Shown one piece after another: positions 9,833-21,246 of a stretch of 64,000 bases of DNA (position 1 is its first letter; every line of letters begins with the position of its first letter). This DNA is from Dioscorea cayenensis subsp. rotundata (taxonomy: Eukaryota > Streptophyta > Magnoliopsida > Dioscoreales > Dioscoreaceae). Where the stretch lies: assembly GCF_009730915.1 (NCBI RefSeq), contig NC_052488.1, positions 22,562,305-22,626,304 of the forward strand, given 5' to 3'. A program made the position numbers and the translations under genes. The notes beneath the pieces are model-generated. The model worked only from the letters and a program-made list of their open reading frames with translations, searched no databases and was not told where the DNA came from.

Positions 9833-12800
9833 TTCCATTAATTTCCATGTGACAACTGTTAACATGGAAGCTTAGTTTTAGTCATGGCTTCAAAGAACAA
9901 GGTGCTTCAAACTTTAGTTGAGGTTTTAGCTTTTGTAGTTAGGCTTAATCTTGTTTTTTAATATATTGGGGTGCATGGGTGATCACAAGATCTCCCTCTG
10001 TAATCTTAGTTTTTTCTAGTTCTCATGTTTTCATGACTTCATGTTGTTAGCGCATGGATATGATCTATATCCAAGACAGTTAATCTCAATTAAGACTAGT
10101 TAACATATTTAAATTGTTATTGGGATTTGAATTCGATCATGCAGATGAGAATTCTAGTTCTGGTTAGTTGTATATGCATGAGGTCATTCATGGAATGGTG
10201 TTCCATATATATATATATAAATATATATATTATCCCATGAGTCTTGTTCATCAACATCAAGAACCTTCCTGCATTGGAGGCAGAGAAGACATTATTAAGA
10301 AATTCAAAAGCATATTGTTATAAATCACTCTTCACACTAGTGCCTGCAGTAACAACAGAGAATTAATCTTAGTCTTGTCCTCTACATTCTGATAAATGCT
10401 GCCTTTTAAATATCTAGGGTTTTGAACTATATAATATTCTAATATATATATAACAAATATCTCTAGGGTTTTGGAACCTATCCTTGATTGGTATCATTAA
10501 CAAGAGGATTGAAGATGAACTTACAAACCGTAAGATCGATATTCTTTCATGCACTGTAATGTGTGTGTATAAATACACACATATATACACTTGTGTTATA
10601 CATAGACTTGAAAACCAAAATCCACAACCACATGCAAAGAGAGACAGAAAGACAACCACTTTATTTGGTATTATGATGCTGGATTTTGTTTGAGCTACGA
10701 CTGGGAATCAAATGAAACCGACCACTTAACTTTTAATCACGGCCATTAGTATTAAATAATGTATCTAAATCCACTTTTCAGTGGAATAAACCTTATATAT
10801 ATCTATATATATATATATATGTATTTCTTATATATATATATATATATATAAAGAAAGAGAGAGTGAGAGAGAGAAAGATCTAGCAGTGTAAGAAGAGCCA
10901 AGATTTCACTAAAACCCATGCATGAACTAGCAAGTAGTACTCCAAGAATTCGTTAGAATAAATAAACCTAAGACAAGAATACTGCAGCCATAGAAGGACA
11001 TGAAATCTCACTGAAACAAAGAAAGAAAAGAGAAGAGAAGATAAGGAAATATAGGTAAAAGAAAAGAAAGTGTGTGTGGAAATTAATTATAAATGAAATG
11101 AAATGCAGGAAAAATCAGAGTCCATGTATCTGTCAATGTCTGAGAGGAATCTGGGTTTTCGTCTGCTTTCACAAGGACCAAGGCAGGCAGTCTCCATTGA
11201 AGAGGATGGAGATAAAGCAAAGGGCCCCTCATGCAGTGCCTGAAAAGAAATAAAGCAAACCATTTATTAAATTAAACCATATTTTTATTAATTTAACCAT
11301 GTGTTTTCACTTCCTGGTTACAATCACTTGATCATTATCACTGTTTTTAGTTAATCCATGTTTTTCTTAAATTTTAATCAAGTTTTATAAAGTATATCAA
11401 GTGGCATGCTGATCATATAGAGGAGAAAAAGGAAAATTACACCTTTTTTTCCTTGTTACTTTACAGCTAGCAGTGGATGTGGTGACACACTGCCATAGTG
11501 CTTATGGTTTATGTGTATCAGTGACTTAACATACTTGAAATATGTAATCTATATATATATATATATATATTTATATATGTACATAGGAATGGTTGCAAGG
11601 GGAATGCTAGCTACTACTTCCAAAGAAGATTAAGGGCGGGCCTTAGGCTCAGAATTCCATGCAAAAGAGTACGTACAGGTGTTAGAGAAATAATCAAATA
11701 GATAGCTTGCACATGCCATTAGGATTCATGGCAGATTGGCAGTGTATAAGGAAAACAGCTTTAGCTTTTTGAATGGAAGGGAGCTAGCTAGGGTCTTCTC
11801 CAGCTTTACTATTTCATCTCCCCTTCTTAACTGAAAACATGTATATATATATATATATATAAATATATATTATAGAGAGATTCCATATTTCAGTTCACGT
11901 TACTCCACATGAGCTCAATCATAAACGTATGTGATAAGCACGCAGTGCACTTTCATTGGAAGGGAAGATAGATTCTTGAAAGAGGCATTGGAACATGTTG
12001 TTTATTATAGGAATGCAGACTAGCTTTGAATTTCCCTGCAGGTTCATGTGTGGCAGAGATCTTGTTATCTTTAATTAATTAATCTTGTTGGATTAACTAA
12101 TTAGTTCTTGTTATTTTAATGTATAGTTAGTCTGGTTTATCAGTATTTTTATATTTACATACACTGTAACTGATGTTTAAGATGATAATTCCTGGAAGTT
12201 CATTATGACAAGAGAAATTAAATTATAGTTTCAAAATGAATGAATGCTAATAAATTTGTTGTTTTTTTATGACATCGATGTATTATTTTTGTATTCATAA
12301 TGTTGTCTGACTGTTTTAAGTTATATCAAGATTAGACTAGACCTGTTCTCCCTTGTACAAAGAACATCTGTCACAGCAGAAACATTCTCCTAGAACTCAG
12401 AGTTGTTCTTTTGTTGGTTTCTTTAAATGGATAAGATCACATTCATTTTAAGTTAAAATTTTATTTTACTGTCAATATCATGAACAAAAAAAACCAGTAC
12501 ATGGTGACTTATACGAAAGATCACATACAGTAACATCCTCCTCGAGAGTTGGGAAATGTAAAAAACAATATATATATATATATATATATATACACATTAC
12601 AAGTCATCCTTATGTAAATATGACATATATTACCAAAACAATTTCTTCAAATACTTAGTCAAAAATGTTATGAAGTAATACAAATTACAGAGAGTTAAAA
12701 AAGGCAAGTTTTGAACCTGGTGAAGACATGGAGACTATGGAGTTAATTAAAGAGGAATGAATGATAGCAAACTGAAAAATATGGACACTATAACATAAGG

Positions 12801-13876
12801 TGGGCTGTTAATTTGTTCTCCAGTGAGTATAAATAACAAATAAATTGATTTCTTCCCTACCTCATCCAATAATTTATCAGTTGGGTTTAGACACATTCTC
12901 AAAATTTGAAACAGTATTGTTGGAGTAGCATATAAGAAATGCAGATGCTTTTTGGAAAAGGAGAGAAGTGGTCCTCAACAAGTACATATGTTCAATGACT
13001 TCTAAGCTAACCCAAAATCCCCTGAAAAAATTTATTAAGACTTATTGATCGTATTCAGATTGTTAGCAGTATTTTATCAAATTTTGTCATTTATTTCTTC
13101 TTCAAAAGATGTTCTAATCTTTTATGAGATTATTTTTTATCAGTCAACATTTTCCTTTTTTTTTTTTCTCTCTCTCTTTAACAGTTAATGATGGATTTTC
13201 AAAAATGGAGTGCTTGTTCTGCTCAAAACTGAAGTTGGACTTCTGACACAGTCCCAATTCCTCAACATCCAGGACAATTGATTAGCAATAATAATGTGAA
13301 GAGGCAAGTCAATCAACTAACAACCACACTTGTTGTACTTCAAGATGATGTAATTCAATTAAATAAGTTTGGGAGCAGGTAATTGAGATTGTTTTTCTGG
13401 TGAAGGTTACTGCCTCTGCATGGATAATGCAATCATTCCAAATTTTAAATTTTATATGAATATTTGCATTTCAAATTTCTCAGCAAATATAATGTCATAG
13501 TTTTCTCTACTCCCATCACTTCATCTAAAATTTAACAGTCATGAGGCTGAAAGCATGCAATGTTTAAGATTCACAGAGTCATCAATAGAAAGATATCTGC
13601 AACACATAGTTACCAAAATCATCAAAGGATCAAACAAAGTGTTCCCATTCTGAAAAACAGGGAACTTCACCACATTTCACATTACATTGCTTTTCTGTTT
13701 TGTTGATTACTGCTCTATAAATATTACAACGGGTCTATATGTTCAGTGACCAACAAAGTAATGTAGAACATTCATGACAATTAAATCATCGAGGCCCTGG
13801 GTTTTAAGCAGCCTTCTCATCAAACATCATATCACACATCAAGTAATCTAGCCAACACAACAAGAAAGAAAGAATC
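9833..13876. other. 4 kb gene-poor stretch
   Basis: The 3'UTR of the Dof gene is followed by AT-rich DNA with many (TA)n tracts (about 10210-10235, 10793-10850, 11550-11572, 11843-11870, 12568-12592). I see no complete gene. A GC-richer island at 11087-11245 may be a minus-strand exon and is listed separately. DNA between 13550 and 13876 is probably the 3'UTR of the U-box gene. Confidence 0.45.
11087..11239 (-). other. Candidate unassigned terminal exon (51 codons, minus strand)
   Basis: Read on the minus strand, a strong acceptor (TTTATTTCTTTTCAG) ends at 11240 and is followed by 50 open codons and a stop at 11087-11089. The peptide has the blocks ALHEGPFALSPSSSMETACL and SRRKPRFLSDIDRYMDSD. 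Base composition is near 50% GC while both flanks are strongly AT-rich, and the DNA is not simple repeat. A second frame is also open, so coding status is not certain. I found no partner exon or start codon upstream and recognise no family. It may be a small gene, a non-coding RNA exon or conserved regulatory DNA. Confidence 0.25.
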
Positions 13877-16769
13877 TTAATGACCGGAAAAGGTTGTTGA
13901 ACCAAGAAATCCAGACTGCTCTCCAGGGGCAATGAAAACCTCAGCTTGAGCCTCAAATTGCTTCTGTCGATCAAGGAACCTGCTCATGCGTTCAAGCAAC
14001 TGATTAGCCTTTCTCTTACCTCTCTCTGTTCCATTTGAGGCAAGTTCTAGTAATGGACCCATAACTCCGCACTCCTGTGCTTGTTCTATATGGTGCTGCA
14101 GTTGCTCTCCACCACAGAGATGCAGTAGAACAGCTGCTGCATTCTCTCTATTCCTCGGGGATCCACTTCTAATCACATCTACTAGCATTGGCACTGCCTT
14201 TGCAGCTCCAATTGCTGCCTTCCCCTCATGGTGATTTGACAAAATTGCCAGTATAGCAAGGGCCTCATCCACCATACCACCCGCTGGGTCCCTCAAAAGC
14301 ACCATAAGGGTCGGTACCAATCCGGCCCTCACTGCCTTCCCCTTATTTCCTTGGTATATACACAGGTTAAACAGTGCTGTTGCCGCATCCTTCTTACCCC
14401 GTGGACTGCCCACACTAAGAAGTGAAACAAGCGCTGGGATGGCGCCAGTTGCCCCGATAGTTACCTTATTCTCATCAACTACTGAAAGGCTGAAGATTGT
14501 GGCAGCAGCGTTCTCTCGTGCTTCCATGCTACCATTTCTTAGCACATGAACTATTCCAGGCACAGCCCCGGAAGAGATTATCCTTGCCTTATTCTCCTCA
14601 TAGATTGAGAGGTTCAAAAGAGCAGTGACTGCATGTTCCTGAGTGCAAGTATCAACAGTAAGCAGTAAACCTGCCAGGAGGGGTATGGCACCAGCCTCGG
14701 CAATACAGATGCGGTTGTCCGAATTGCGTTTGGCAAGCAGGCGGAGCTCACCAGCAGCTGACCTTTGTTCATCAGGGTTAGGAGAAGATAACTTGAGGAG
14801 AAGTGAGTCCACATTGTTATGTTCACTTGAGGAGCAAGCAGAGGTGAGACTGATAGGCAAAGAAGGACGTTTTGGGCATTCCACACCATTAGCCTCACAC
14901 CACTGTGATATGAGGCTGCGGAGGACATAGTTCGTGGTTAGGGACATATTAGGAAGCTTCAGTTGTGTCTTTGGGCATGTGTCGTGTCCACCTTCCAGCC
15001 ATTTCTTGATGCATCTCCTCTCATAGGTCTGAAGACAAAGATTTATGATACATATACTGAAGTGATACTAGCTGAGCAATGAAAGACCAAATAGCATGCG
15101 ACTACAAAGGAAATGTTCGGGATGGTACATCACCTGTCCACTGGCCACAATGACTGGATCTTCCATCAGTTCCAGCGATATAGGACAACGGAAGTCATCT
15201 GGTATGACAGGTGCTAGGTGCTTTGCATCGTCATCAGTTGTCGTGCTCATTTCAAGGTTGTTGGTCAGCACAAAGTCCTTAATCTTCTTGAGAAGCATGG
15301 ACATCTTTTCAATATTCTCTCCAGGATCTCTACCATCACTGGCTGCAACTAATTCATGCAAAGCCAATGATTCTTGTTTAAGATCGGATATGCTCATCAG
15401 CTGCAATTTGTCAGCCAATTTATGCAAAAGAGAAGGATCTATGCTGGGCAGATCAGTGCTCTTGTTGTAAATGGAAGCCAGATCATTGTATAGTTCAACA
15501 TCAGGCATATGGACCCGGTCTTTTGCTCTTTGGAGCTGAGCATGAACAAGTTCAACCTGGAGAAAATGCTTACCGCTCAGTAGGATGCTGCTTCCTTCAA
15601 AATTGCTTAAGAGAAAAATGGTATTAAAAGCATAATTTCCAGCTAAATTAAAACTGTACCTGCTCTCTAACTTCATCTGATATATCCAGTTTTTCAAGAG
15701 AAATTCCACCCAGAGCTTGTTCTAATTGGACAGTCACATCCTGAAATCTTTTCATATTTTTATCTCTCTCCAACACCTGCACACACGTAAATAAACCTAA
15801 ATAAATCTGAAATTTGGAAGAAGACAGTTGCTGTGCAATCAGAGCTTTAGTCTCTATTAAGTATACTCCTTAACAACTAAAGCACAATCTCCAATTGAGA
15901 GAAGATTGCTCCAAGATACAGAACTCTACTGCAATATTGAAGGGCCAAAAGCAAGTGGCTATAGCAAGTGAAAGTCCTAGCAATCAGTGCATCTACCAAA
16001 AAAGCATTCTACCCTCTTTTCAAAACCAATTCAAAGTTAGACGAAGAACTAAATGAAATTCAATATTAACACAAAAGAAAGGCAAGATCATAGCCTAACA
16101 ATATACAGGAAAGCTTGCCTTCAGATTACCAAACTCTAAACCACCAAAAACGTCCAAATTCCACCACTTTTCAAACTGGAAATTATCTTTATGATCATAA
16201 TTGTCTACTACACAGAACCATCAAGATAAACAACTTCCACCAATCAAGACCCAATATTTCACTGAGAACTAAAAAATTCAAAGCCAACTGAAACAACTGT
16301 AATTTATATCAGTAACGAGTAAAGAAAAGGAATATATTCTTATTCCGCTCTCTTTATACAAATTTAAACCTCTCCAACCATTCAAAAGATCCAATCTTTC
16401 CTCCACCCAGACACTAAAAAATCGATCAATATCACTAAAAAAATTGAAGATATTCACAAACTATAAAGAATCGAGAATTACCATAAAGAGCTTGCTGCCC
16501 TCGCTGCCAAATCGCAGCAAGTCAAGAGCAGAGTTTAGCGCCGCCTGGAGCGAAGCCAGCGATCGGAGCACATCCACAGGGATTGGGACCTTGCTATCAA
16601 TAAGCTCATCAAACATGGGAGCGAGAAGCTTGATGCGCCGGGAGAGGTTGCAGAGCTCCTTCTTGTACGCCTGGCCGAAGTCAGAGATCGCCGAGATCTC
16701 CGCCACCGACTTCACCAGTCTCTCCACCACCGCCATCGCTGCCCCCCCTCCAGCCTCCTCCTCCTCCAT
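13877..16769 (-). CDS. U-box/ARM-repeat E3 ubiquitin ligase (PUB13/SPL11 type)
   Basis: Four exons on the minus strand, 16482-16769, 15660-15776, 15134-15556 and 13877-15028, join in frame to 659 aa, close to PUB13 (660). Residues 1-240 form the helical UND region ([39 protein letters not shown]). The U-box spans about 250-325: [20 protein letters not shown], then [20 protein letters not shown] across the last intron. Armadillo repeats follow (about 370-620), with repeated units such as [17 protein letters not shown] and [19 protein letters not shown]. The U-box recruits E2 and the ARM repeats bind substrate; in rice and Arabidopsis the closest relatives control receptor turnover, immunity, cell death and flowering. 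I assign the subgroup by length, exon structure and motifs, not orthology. No damage is seen. The first ATG (16769) follows a pyrimidine-rich leader and matches the family start. Confidence 0.96.
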
Positions 16770-19176
16770 TGCTGATCTATCGATCTACGTAGAGATTTCG
16801 TGGGAGAGAAGTAGCAAAGGCGAGACCTTTGCTCGGTCTTCGTCTTCTTCCTTTTTTTTCCTATTTATTTTCTTCGTTTTCATTTTCATTTTCATTTTCA
16901 TTTATTGGTTTTTATATTTTTTCTTCTCATTTTCGTAGCTGCCGGGTGGGAAGCGTGAGTCACACGTTCGACGCCCCTATCCACCGTCCATTATGATTGA
17001 GATTAGTGTGCTCCAGTCTCGAGATTACATTAGCCGTTGGATGTCGGGTTCGGGCGGCTGGAAACGGGTAGACCCGGTAGTTAGAATGAGTAAAATTAAA
17101 GAGATATTTAATGGGAGTGACGTACCCGCCAAAATCGGACTAATCATTATATTAGTATGATGATTTACAGCTAAAACTAAAGTTTTCCACTCATTAATTA
17201 CTCTTTCAAACTAATGATCGAACCCTTAATATTTTATTATGAAAAATAAATAAATACCAACCTTCCCATGGTGATTAGTAAAACTAGTCATCAAAAGAGT
17301 AGTAATAATTTTTTTTAAAATATAAAAAATTTGGATTATTCATTATAGTAATAGTTTTTTTACTATAAAACCATCTTTCTCTCTGCTCAAGATATAATTA
17401 AATCAGTAATGATTTATTAATATAACTTTTATTTCTTAATTGTGATTTACTACATACTGAACAAAATTTTTGAATAGTAAATATACACTTCATAAGCCCT
17501 GGTCTTTTGGCATGCAAACCACTCATTTTTACTAATGCGCATTGACTTTGAGTTCAATTCTAAGAAAAACTTGAGATGATAATAAAAGCAACGTGTAGAA
17601 TGGCTTAAAATTAATAAATACTTTATGACCTATTAAAACTAAAAAAATATAAACACATCATCACAATATAAAATTATTTTTTCTCTAATATATTTAGTTA
17701 AACAAGTGTTGGTCTTTTCACATGCAAACCATTCATTTTAACTATGATGCTTTGACTGTGAATTCAAGACTTCAGATCACATTCATAAGAGTTAACGTAT
17801 GGAATGGTTTGGCAATGGGCAGTAATGAATACTTTTATGACACTAATAGTATGAAAATTAGAAGATAGAAGCACAGGTTTTTTCCAATTGGAAAAGAAAT
17901 AAGAGGCAAGACATTGATGCCACCAAAGCACAAGACTCTTTGTTAATTGGTTCTGAATAACAAGTTTGGTACATCAATCACATTTGGCAAAAGAAAAGAC
18001 TGCTATCTTGGTGTCATTTAATCAGAAGTTTCTGCTATTTTCTTGTCACAATCTTGGCTTTCACTTTGTTTCTTCTTCTCCTCCTTTAAACAATTCAGTG
18101 TTATTTGTTGCAAGTTCATTCTAATCAACCATCAAACTCTGATGATACTTTTGAACGTCATTGAATAAAGCTCCAGGCCTGCAGAGAAATTAATTTTCTT
18201 CATTATTGTCTAGCAATTCCAAATTTTAAAAGTTGACTAGACTAAATTGCGTATGTAGATCTGTAATGTCATTCATACAAGAAGTTAACTGAAACGAAAT
18301 GGAATTATATAAAAAAAATTGCAGTGTCATTATTGTCCTGATTATTTCTGTATCTTTATCCCAATTGAGGTATGAGTTATCCACCTGCTCAAATGCAAAC
18401 AAATTTACAGATGGCCAATGTTGAAAAATGGAGTGAAGCAATTGAATTGGTATTTTCTGACAATTTAAATAAGGTAGGTAACGTGTTATATATTAAGGTC
18501 ATTTATACAAACTACTCCAATTTGGGCGGTGATATAACTAATATTATGCATAAAGACTATTTGAGTATTTTGGAATAGAGAAGTAGGGTGAAGACCAAGC
18601 TACTGCAATTCCTTGAGTAGAGTGGTTAACACACTGTCATAGATGAGGATATCAAACCGTGGCCGGTGGTCGTCAAAGAAAACAAAGTCAATTAGCAATA
18701 TCATTAAACAAAACATCTGATCACATATTTGTTCAATGAATCAGAAATGTGGATGCCATTTTTCCTTTTTTTTAAATTCCATAGCAAATAGATTAAGTTG
18801 TTCTTATATTCTCTTCTGAGGATATAGACTGACATGGACCATACGAGGTTCAATTTCTGATGTTTTAGAAATGGATTAATTAAGCTTCCCCAATTTGACG
18901 TCAGATTGATCACCTCACTAGTGAATTTAGCAATGCTTCCTCATATCATAAGTAAGCTAAATAATAGATTGGCCTAAGACAGAAGCTAACAACTTCCTGC
19001 TTCAAAAGTAAGCAATAAAACAAACAATTGTTCAAACCTATTCTCACCAAAGAAGTCATTGACCAAATCTATGCAAATTATAGGGAATTTTCAATGTAGA
19101 AAATAAAGACTAGTCTAGCACGCAAATTATCCCCTTAATCAAACTAGATATCTTAACAGTGAAGCTTTTGTATGCC
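16770..19176. other. Intergenic: U-box promoter, AT-rich DNA and repeat pair
   Basis: The first 250 bases hold the U-box leader/promoter with an (ATTTTC)n run near 16868-16905. A pair of related short elements lies at 17501-17841 (listed separately). The rest, to 19176, is AT-rich with only short overlapping open frames and no motif I recognise. Confidence 0.45.
17501..17841 (+). repeat. Two diverged copies of a SINE-like element
   Basis: Copies at about 17501-17630 and 17711-17841 align throughout: both open GGTCTTTT, then CATGCAAACCA and TCATTTT, later TTGACT with GAGTTCAATTC or GAATTCAAGAC, a GTAGAATGG or ATGGAATGG block and finally a TTTATGAC end. The GAGTTCAATTC part resembles a tRNA-type B-box. 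Divergence is large, so the copies are old. They may be two insertions or one duplicated insertion. Confidence 0.5.
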
Positions 19177-19313
19177 TATATAAGAGCGAGGAAACTAAAG
19201 CATGCATATCCAAGTATTTGAGCCGCCGAAACACTTCCATGTAAGTGATTTTCTGTTTAATTAAGCACTTGTTAGGATGCATGATTTAATATAGAGATGA
19301 TATTTTTGAACAG
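19177..19313 (+). promoter_or_regulatory. TATA box and 5'UTR intron of the DC1 gene
   Basis: TATATAAG lies at 19177-19184. A good donor CCAT|GTAAGTG starts an intron at 19241 and a TTTTTGAACAG acceptor ends it at 19313, leaving a short leader before the ATG at 19358. The intron is inferred from the splice sites. Confidence 0.6.
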
Positions 19314-19357
19314 TTTCACAGATTCACAGATTAGAGCTATATCCATTGCATCTAAAG

Positions 19358-20104
19358 ATGATGTATGGTGAGATGCAACACCCTTGCCACCCTCAACACA
19401 AGCTCAAGCCTGAGAACAAGGAGACACCATACACATGCTATGGATGCCGTGAGATTGGATTCTTCACAAGGTACACATGCAGTGAGCCATCATGCAACTT
19501 CTACCTCCACAAAGATTGTGTATCTCCTCCAGACACCACCACCCACCACTTCTTCCCTGATTGCAACTTTGTCTTCCTCACGTCAGGGAAGCCGGATCGA
19601 TACTGTGATGCTTGTGGAAGAGACATCAAAGGTTATGTCTATCACTGCTTTACATGTGGTAATGATCTCCATCCTTGCTGTGCTAGCCTCCCCCGTTTCA
19701 ATGAGGATGATGAGATAACACTGGAGTTAAAGAAGAAGGTCTCATCCAAGTGCAACTTTTGTGACAAGAAGGAGGTGAGGAAAGGAGCAAGGACCTGGTC
19801 TTATGTGTCTAAATGCAAGGAGTACAATTTTCATATCTCTTGTGTCAAGGAAATGATGCTCAAGAATTGGGAGAAAGAGTTTCTTAACAATAGCAATGCC
19901 AGAGAAAACGGTTTGCAGCTTGAGAGAAAAGTGCCCAGCCTCCAAATCAAGCGAAGAAAGAATTCAAAAGATAAGAAGGGTGCAGGAGGATTTACTAAGT
20001 TTATGAAGATGATGAAACTAGCAATCAGCTTCATCGTGGCTGCAGTCGTAGGAGATCCCACAACCATGTTCGCAAGCATCATCACATCTCTTATTACTCA
20101 ATGA
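19358..20104 (+). CDS. DC1 (Cys/His-rich C1) domain protein
   Basis: A single coding exon gives 248 aa. Cys/His-rich modules run from about residue 8 to 164. The first has H8, C10, H11, H14, C27, C30, C41, C46, H51 and C54; the second is HHFFPDCNFVFL with CDACGRDIKG and YHCFTCGNDLHPCC; the third, CNFCDKKEV with SKCKEYNFHISC, is less complete. DC1 modules are zinc-binding and related to C1 domains; plant members are linked to stress and hormone responses, without a settled biochemical role. The C-terminus is basic (SLQIKRRKNSKDKKG) and ends in a hydrophobic stretch (LAISFIVAAVVGDPTTMFAS), unusual for a soluble protein, so membrane association is possible. In-frame reading extends a little upstream only through a TTG, so I use ATG 19358. 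Confidence 0.9.
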   Translation: MMYGEMQHPCHPQHKLKPENKETPYTCYGCREIGFFTRYTCSEPSCNFYLHKDCVSPPDTTTHHFFPDCNFVFLTSGKPDRYCDACGRDIKGYVYHCFTCGNDLHPCCASLPRFNEDDEITLELKKKVSSKCNFCDKKEVRKGARTWSYVSKCKEYNFHISCVKEMMLKNWEKEFLNNSNARENGLQLERKVPSLQIKRRKNSKDKKGAGGFTKFMKMMKLAISFIVAAVVGDPTTMFASIITSLITQ

Positions 20105-20132
20105 TATTTGTCTATCTCTCTATCTATCTATA

Positions 20133-20525
20133 TGTACAAACTTCTCTTGACTGTAGATACACAAGGTTTTGTATTATTTATTGTTATGTTGCTGGAAAAT
20201 ACTCGACAATTTGCTTGCAGATGAAGTCATGTAAAAATGATCGGTATCATTGTAAATAGATTGTAAAATCATAAGGATTGTATATGTTGTGGAAAAGAAA
20301 GATTTTTATGTATATATATGACTTAAACCTGAACATGTGGTATCCACCTATGTATCCATTTATATATATATATACATTCTCAAGCCTGTGGATATACAAA
20401 TTTTTTGTTGTTTGATTTGTTGTTATGTAATCTGTAGATATTGGACCACTTGCTATCAGATGAAAATCAGGCAAGATAATCAACACCATTTGTTGTATAT
20501 ATCAATACAGTCTACAAGTTGCTAA
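20133..20525 (+). repeat. Diverged tandem duplication downstream of the DC1 gene
   Basis: About 140 bases at 20133-20270 recur at about 20375-20525: CTGTAGATACACAA against CTGTGGATATACAA, TTTATTGTTATGTTG against TTTGTTGTTATGTAA, and CTTGCAGATGAA against CTATCAGATGAA. The unit includes the probable poly(A) region of the DC1 gene, so it may offer two polyadenylation regions. Confidence 0.5.
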
Positions 20526-20602
20526 CCAAAGTTCATGATTCTCAAAGTACTTATAATAATGCTTCAAATGAACTCAACATGAAGAGCAATGCTTACTTGT
20601 GA

Positions 20603-20896
20603 TCATTCATCTTGCCCTTTCTTTGTCTCTCCTTCATCACTCACTGGCGGCAAGGTCTGCAAGAATTGAACTCAAAAGGCATTACTGATTGAGGCATTTC
20701 GTCGAACAAATGAGAGACGCTCGAAACAATTACAAAAAAATAGAGTTCCAGGCTTACTAACAAGATCGGGCTTGTAAATGTTGTGAACTAAGGAAGCGCC
20801 GGCGAGGAGAGAGACGACGACCACTGCGCAAGACCACGCCAGTGACGGCGTCCCCGTCGGCGGCCTCCCGCCTCCAAACTTCCTGCTTGTATTCAT
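20603..20896 (-). CDS. Conserved 62-aa single-pass membrane protein, split gene
   Basis: Two minus-strand exons, 20762-20896 (45 codons) and 20603-20656 (17 codons plus stop), join to a 62-residue protein. The N-terminus MNTSRKFGGGRPPTGTPSLA is polar, residues about 19-38 are hydrophobic (SLAWSCAVVVVSLLAGASLV), and the tail reads VHNIYKPDLTLPPV then a charged end. I recognise this N-terminus/YKPDLTLPPV pattern from short uncharacterised plant proteins; no function is known to me. The donor is GTTAGT: the neighbouring GTAAGC four bases downstream is a stronger consensus but would put exon 2 out of frame with an immediate stop. The gene is divergent from KIN17, with only 350 bases between start codons. 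Confidence 0.75.
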
Positions 20897-21054
20897 CCTC
20901 CTAATTCGTGAACCAACCCCACTGTCTCATTTATATATATATATATATATATATATGGAAAAACATTCAATTTATAAATTATTTTATTCAATTATACCAA
21001 AATTTTCCTTTAAAATACTAATATAATTTGAGAATTAATCTTTAGGCTATTTTG

Positions 21055-21164
21055 ACGGCTGAGATTAAAGGATGGCAGCCCACAAGTTTCAATTGAACCG
21101 ATAAATTTAACGGCTGAGATTAAAGGATGTAAGCCCTCAAGTTTCAATTGAACCGATAAATCTA
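21055..21164. repeat. 55-bp tandem duplication in the shared divergent promoter
   Basis: The unit beginning ACGGCTGAGATTAAAGGATG occurs at 21055-21109 and again, directly abutting, at 21110-21164 with four or five differences. It lies between the divergent 62-aa gene and KIN17, 80-190 bases from the KIN17 start, so it is likely part of the promoter or leader of both. Confidence 0.8.
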
Positions 21165-21246
21165 ACCCATCGTCTTCGCGACTTCTCGAGAGTTTCGCTA
21201 TAGATTTGCTTCTCCGGCGAGGTGGGGTTTTCCGGCGATCGGAGCG

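Noticed and set aside
11768-11788. miR159/miR319-like 21-mer (TTTGAATGGAAGGGAGCTAGC)
   Set aside because: It matches 16 of the first 18 bases of miR159, but the 3' end differs and the upstream GCTAGCT...CTTCC arm at about 11608 gives only a broken stem. A proper long foldback is not seen.
18226-18578. Overlapping short frames on both strands
   Set aside because: AT-rich, no motif, no splice partners, and equal on both strands as expected by chance.
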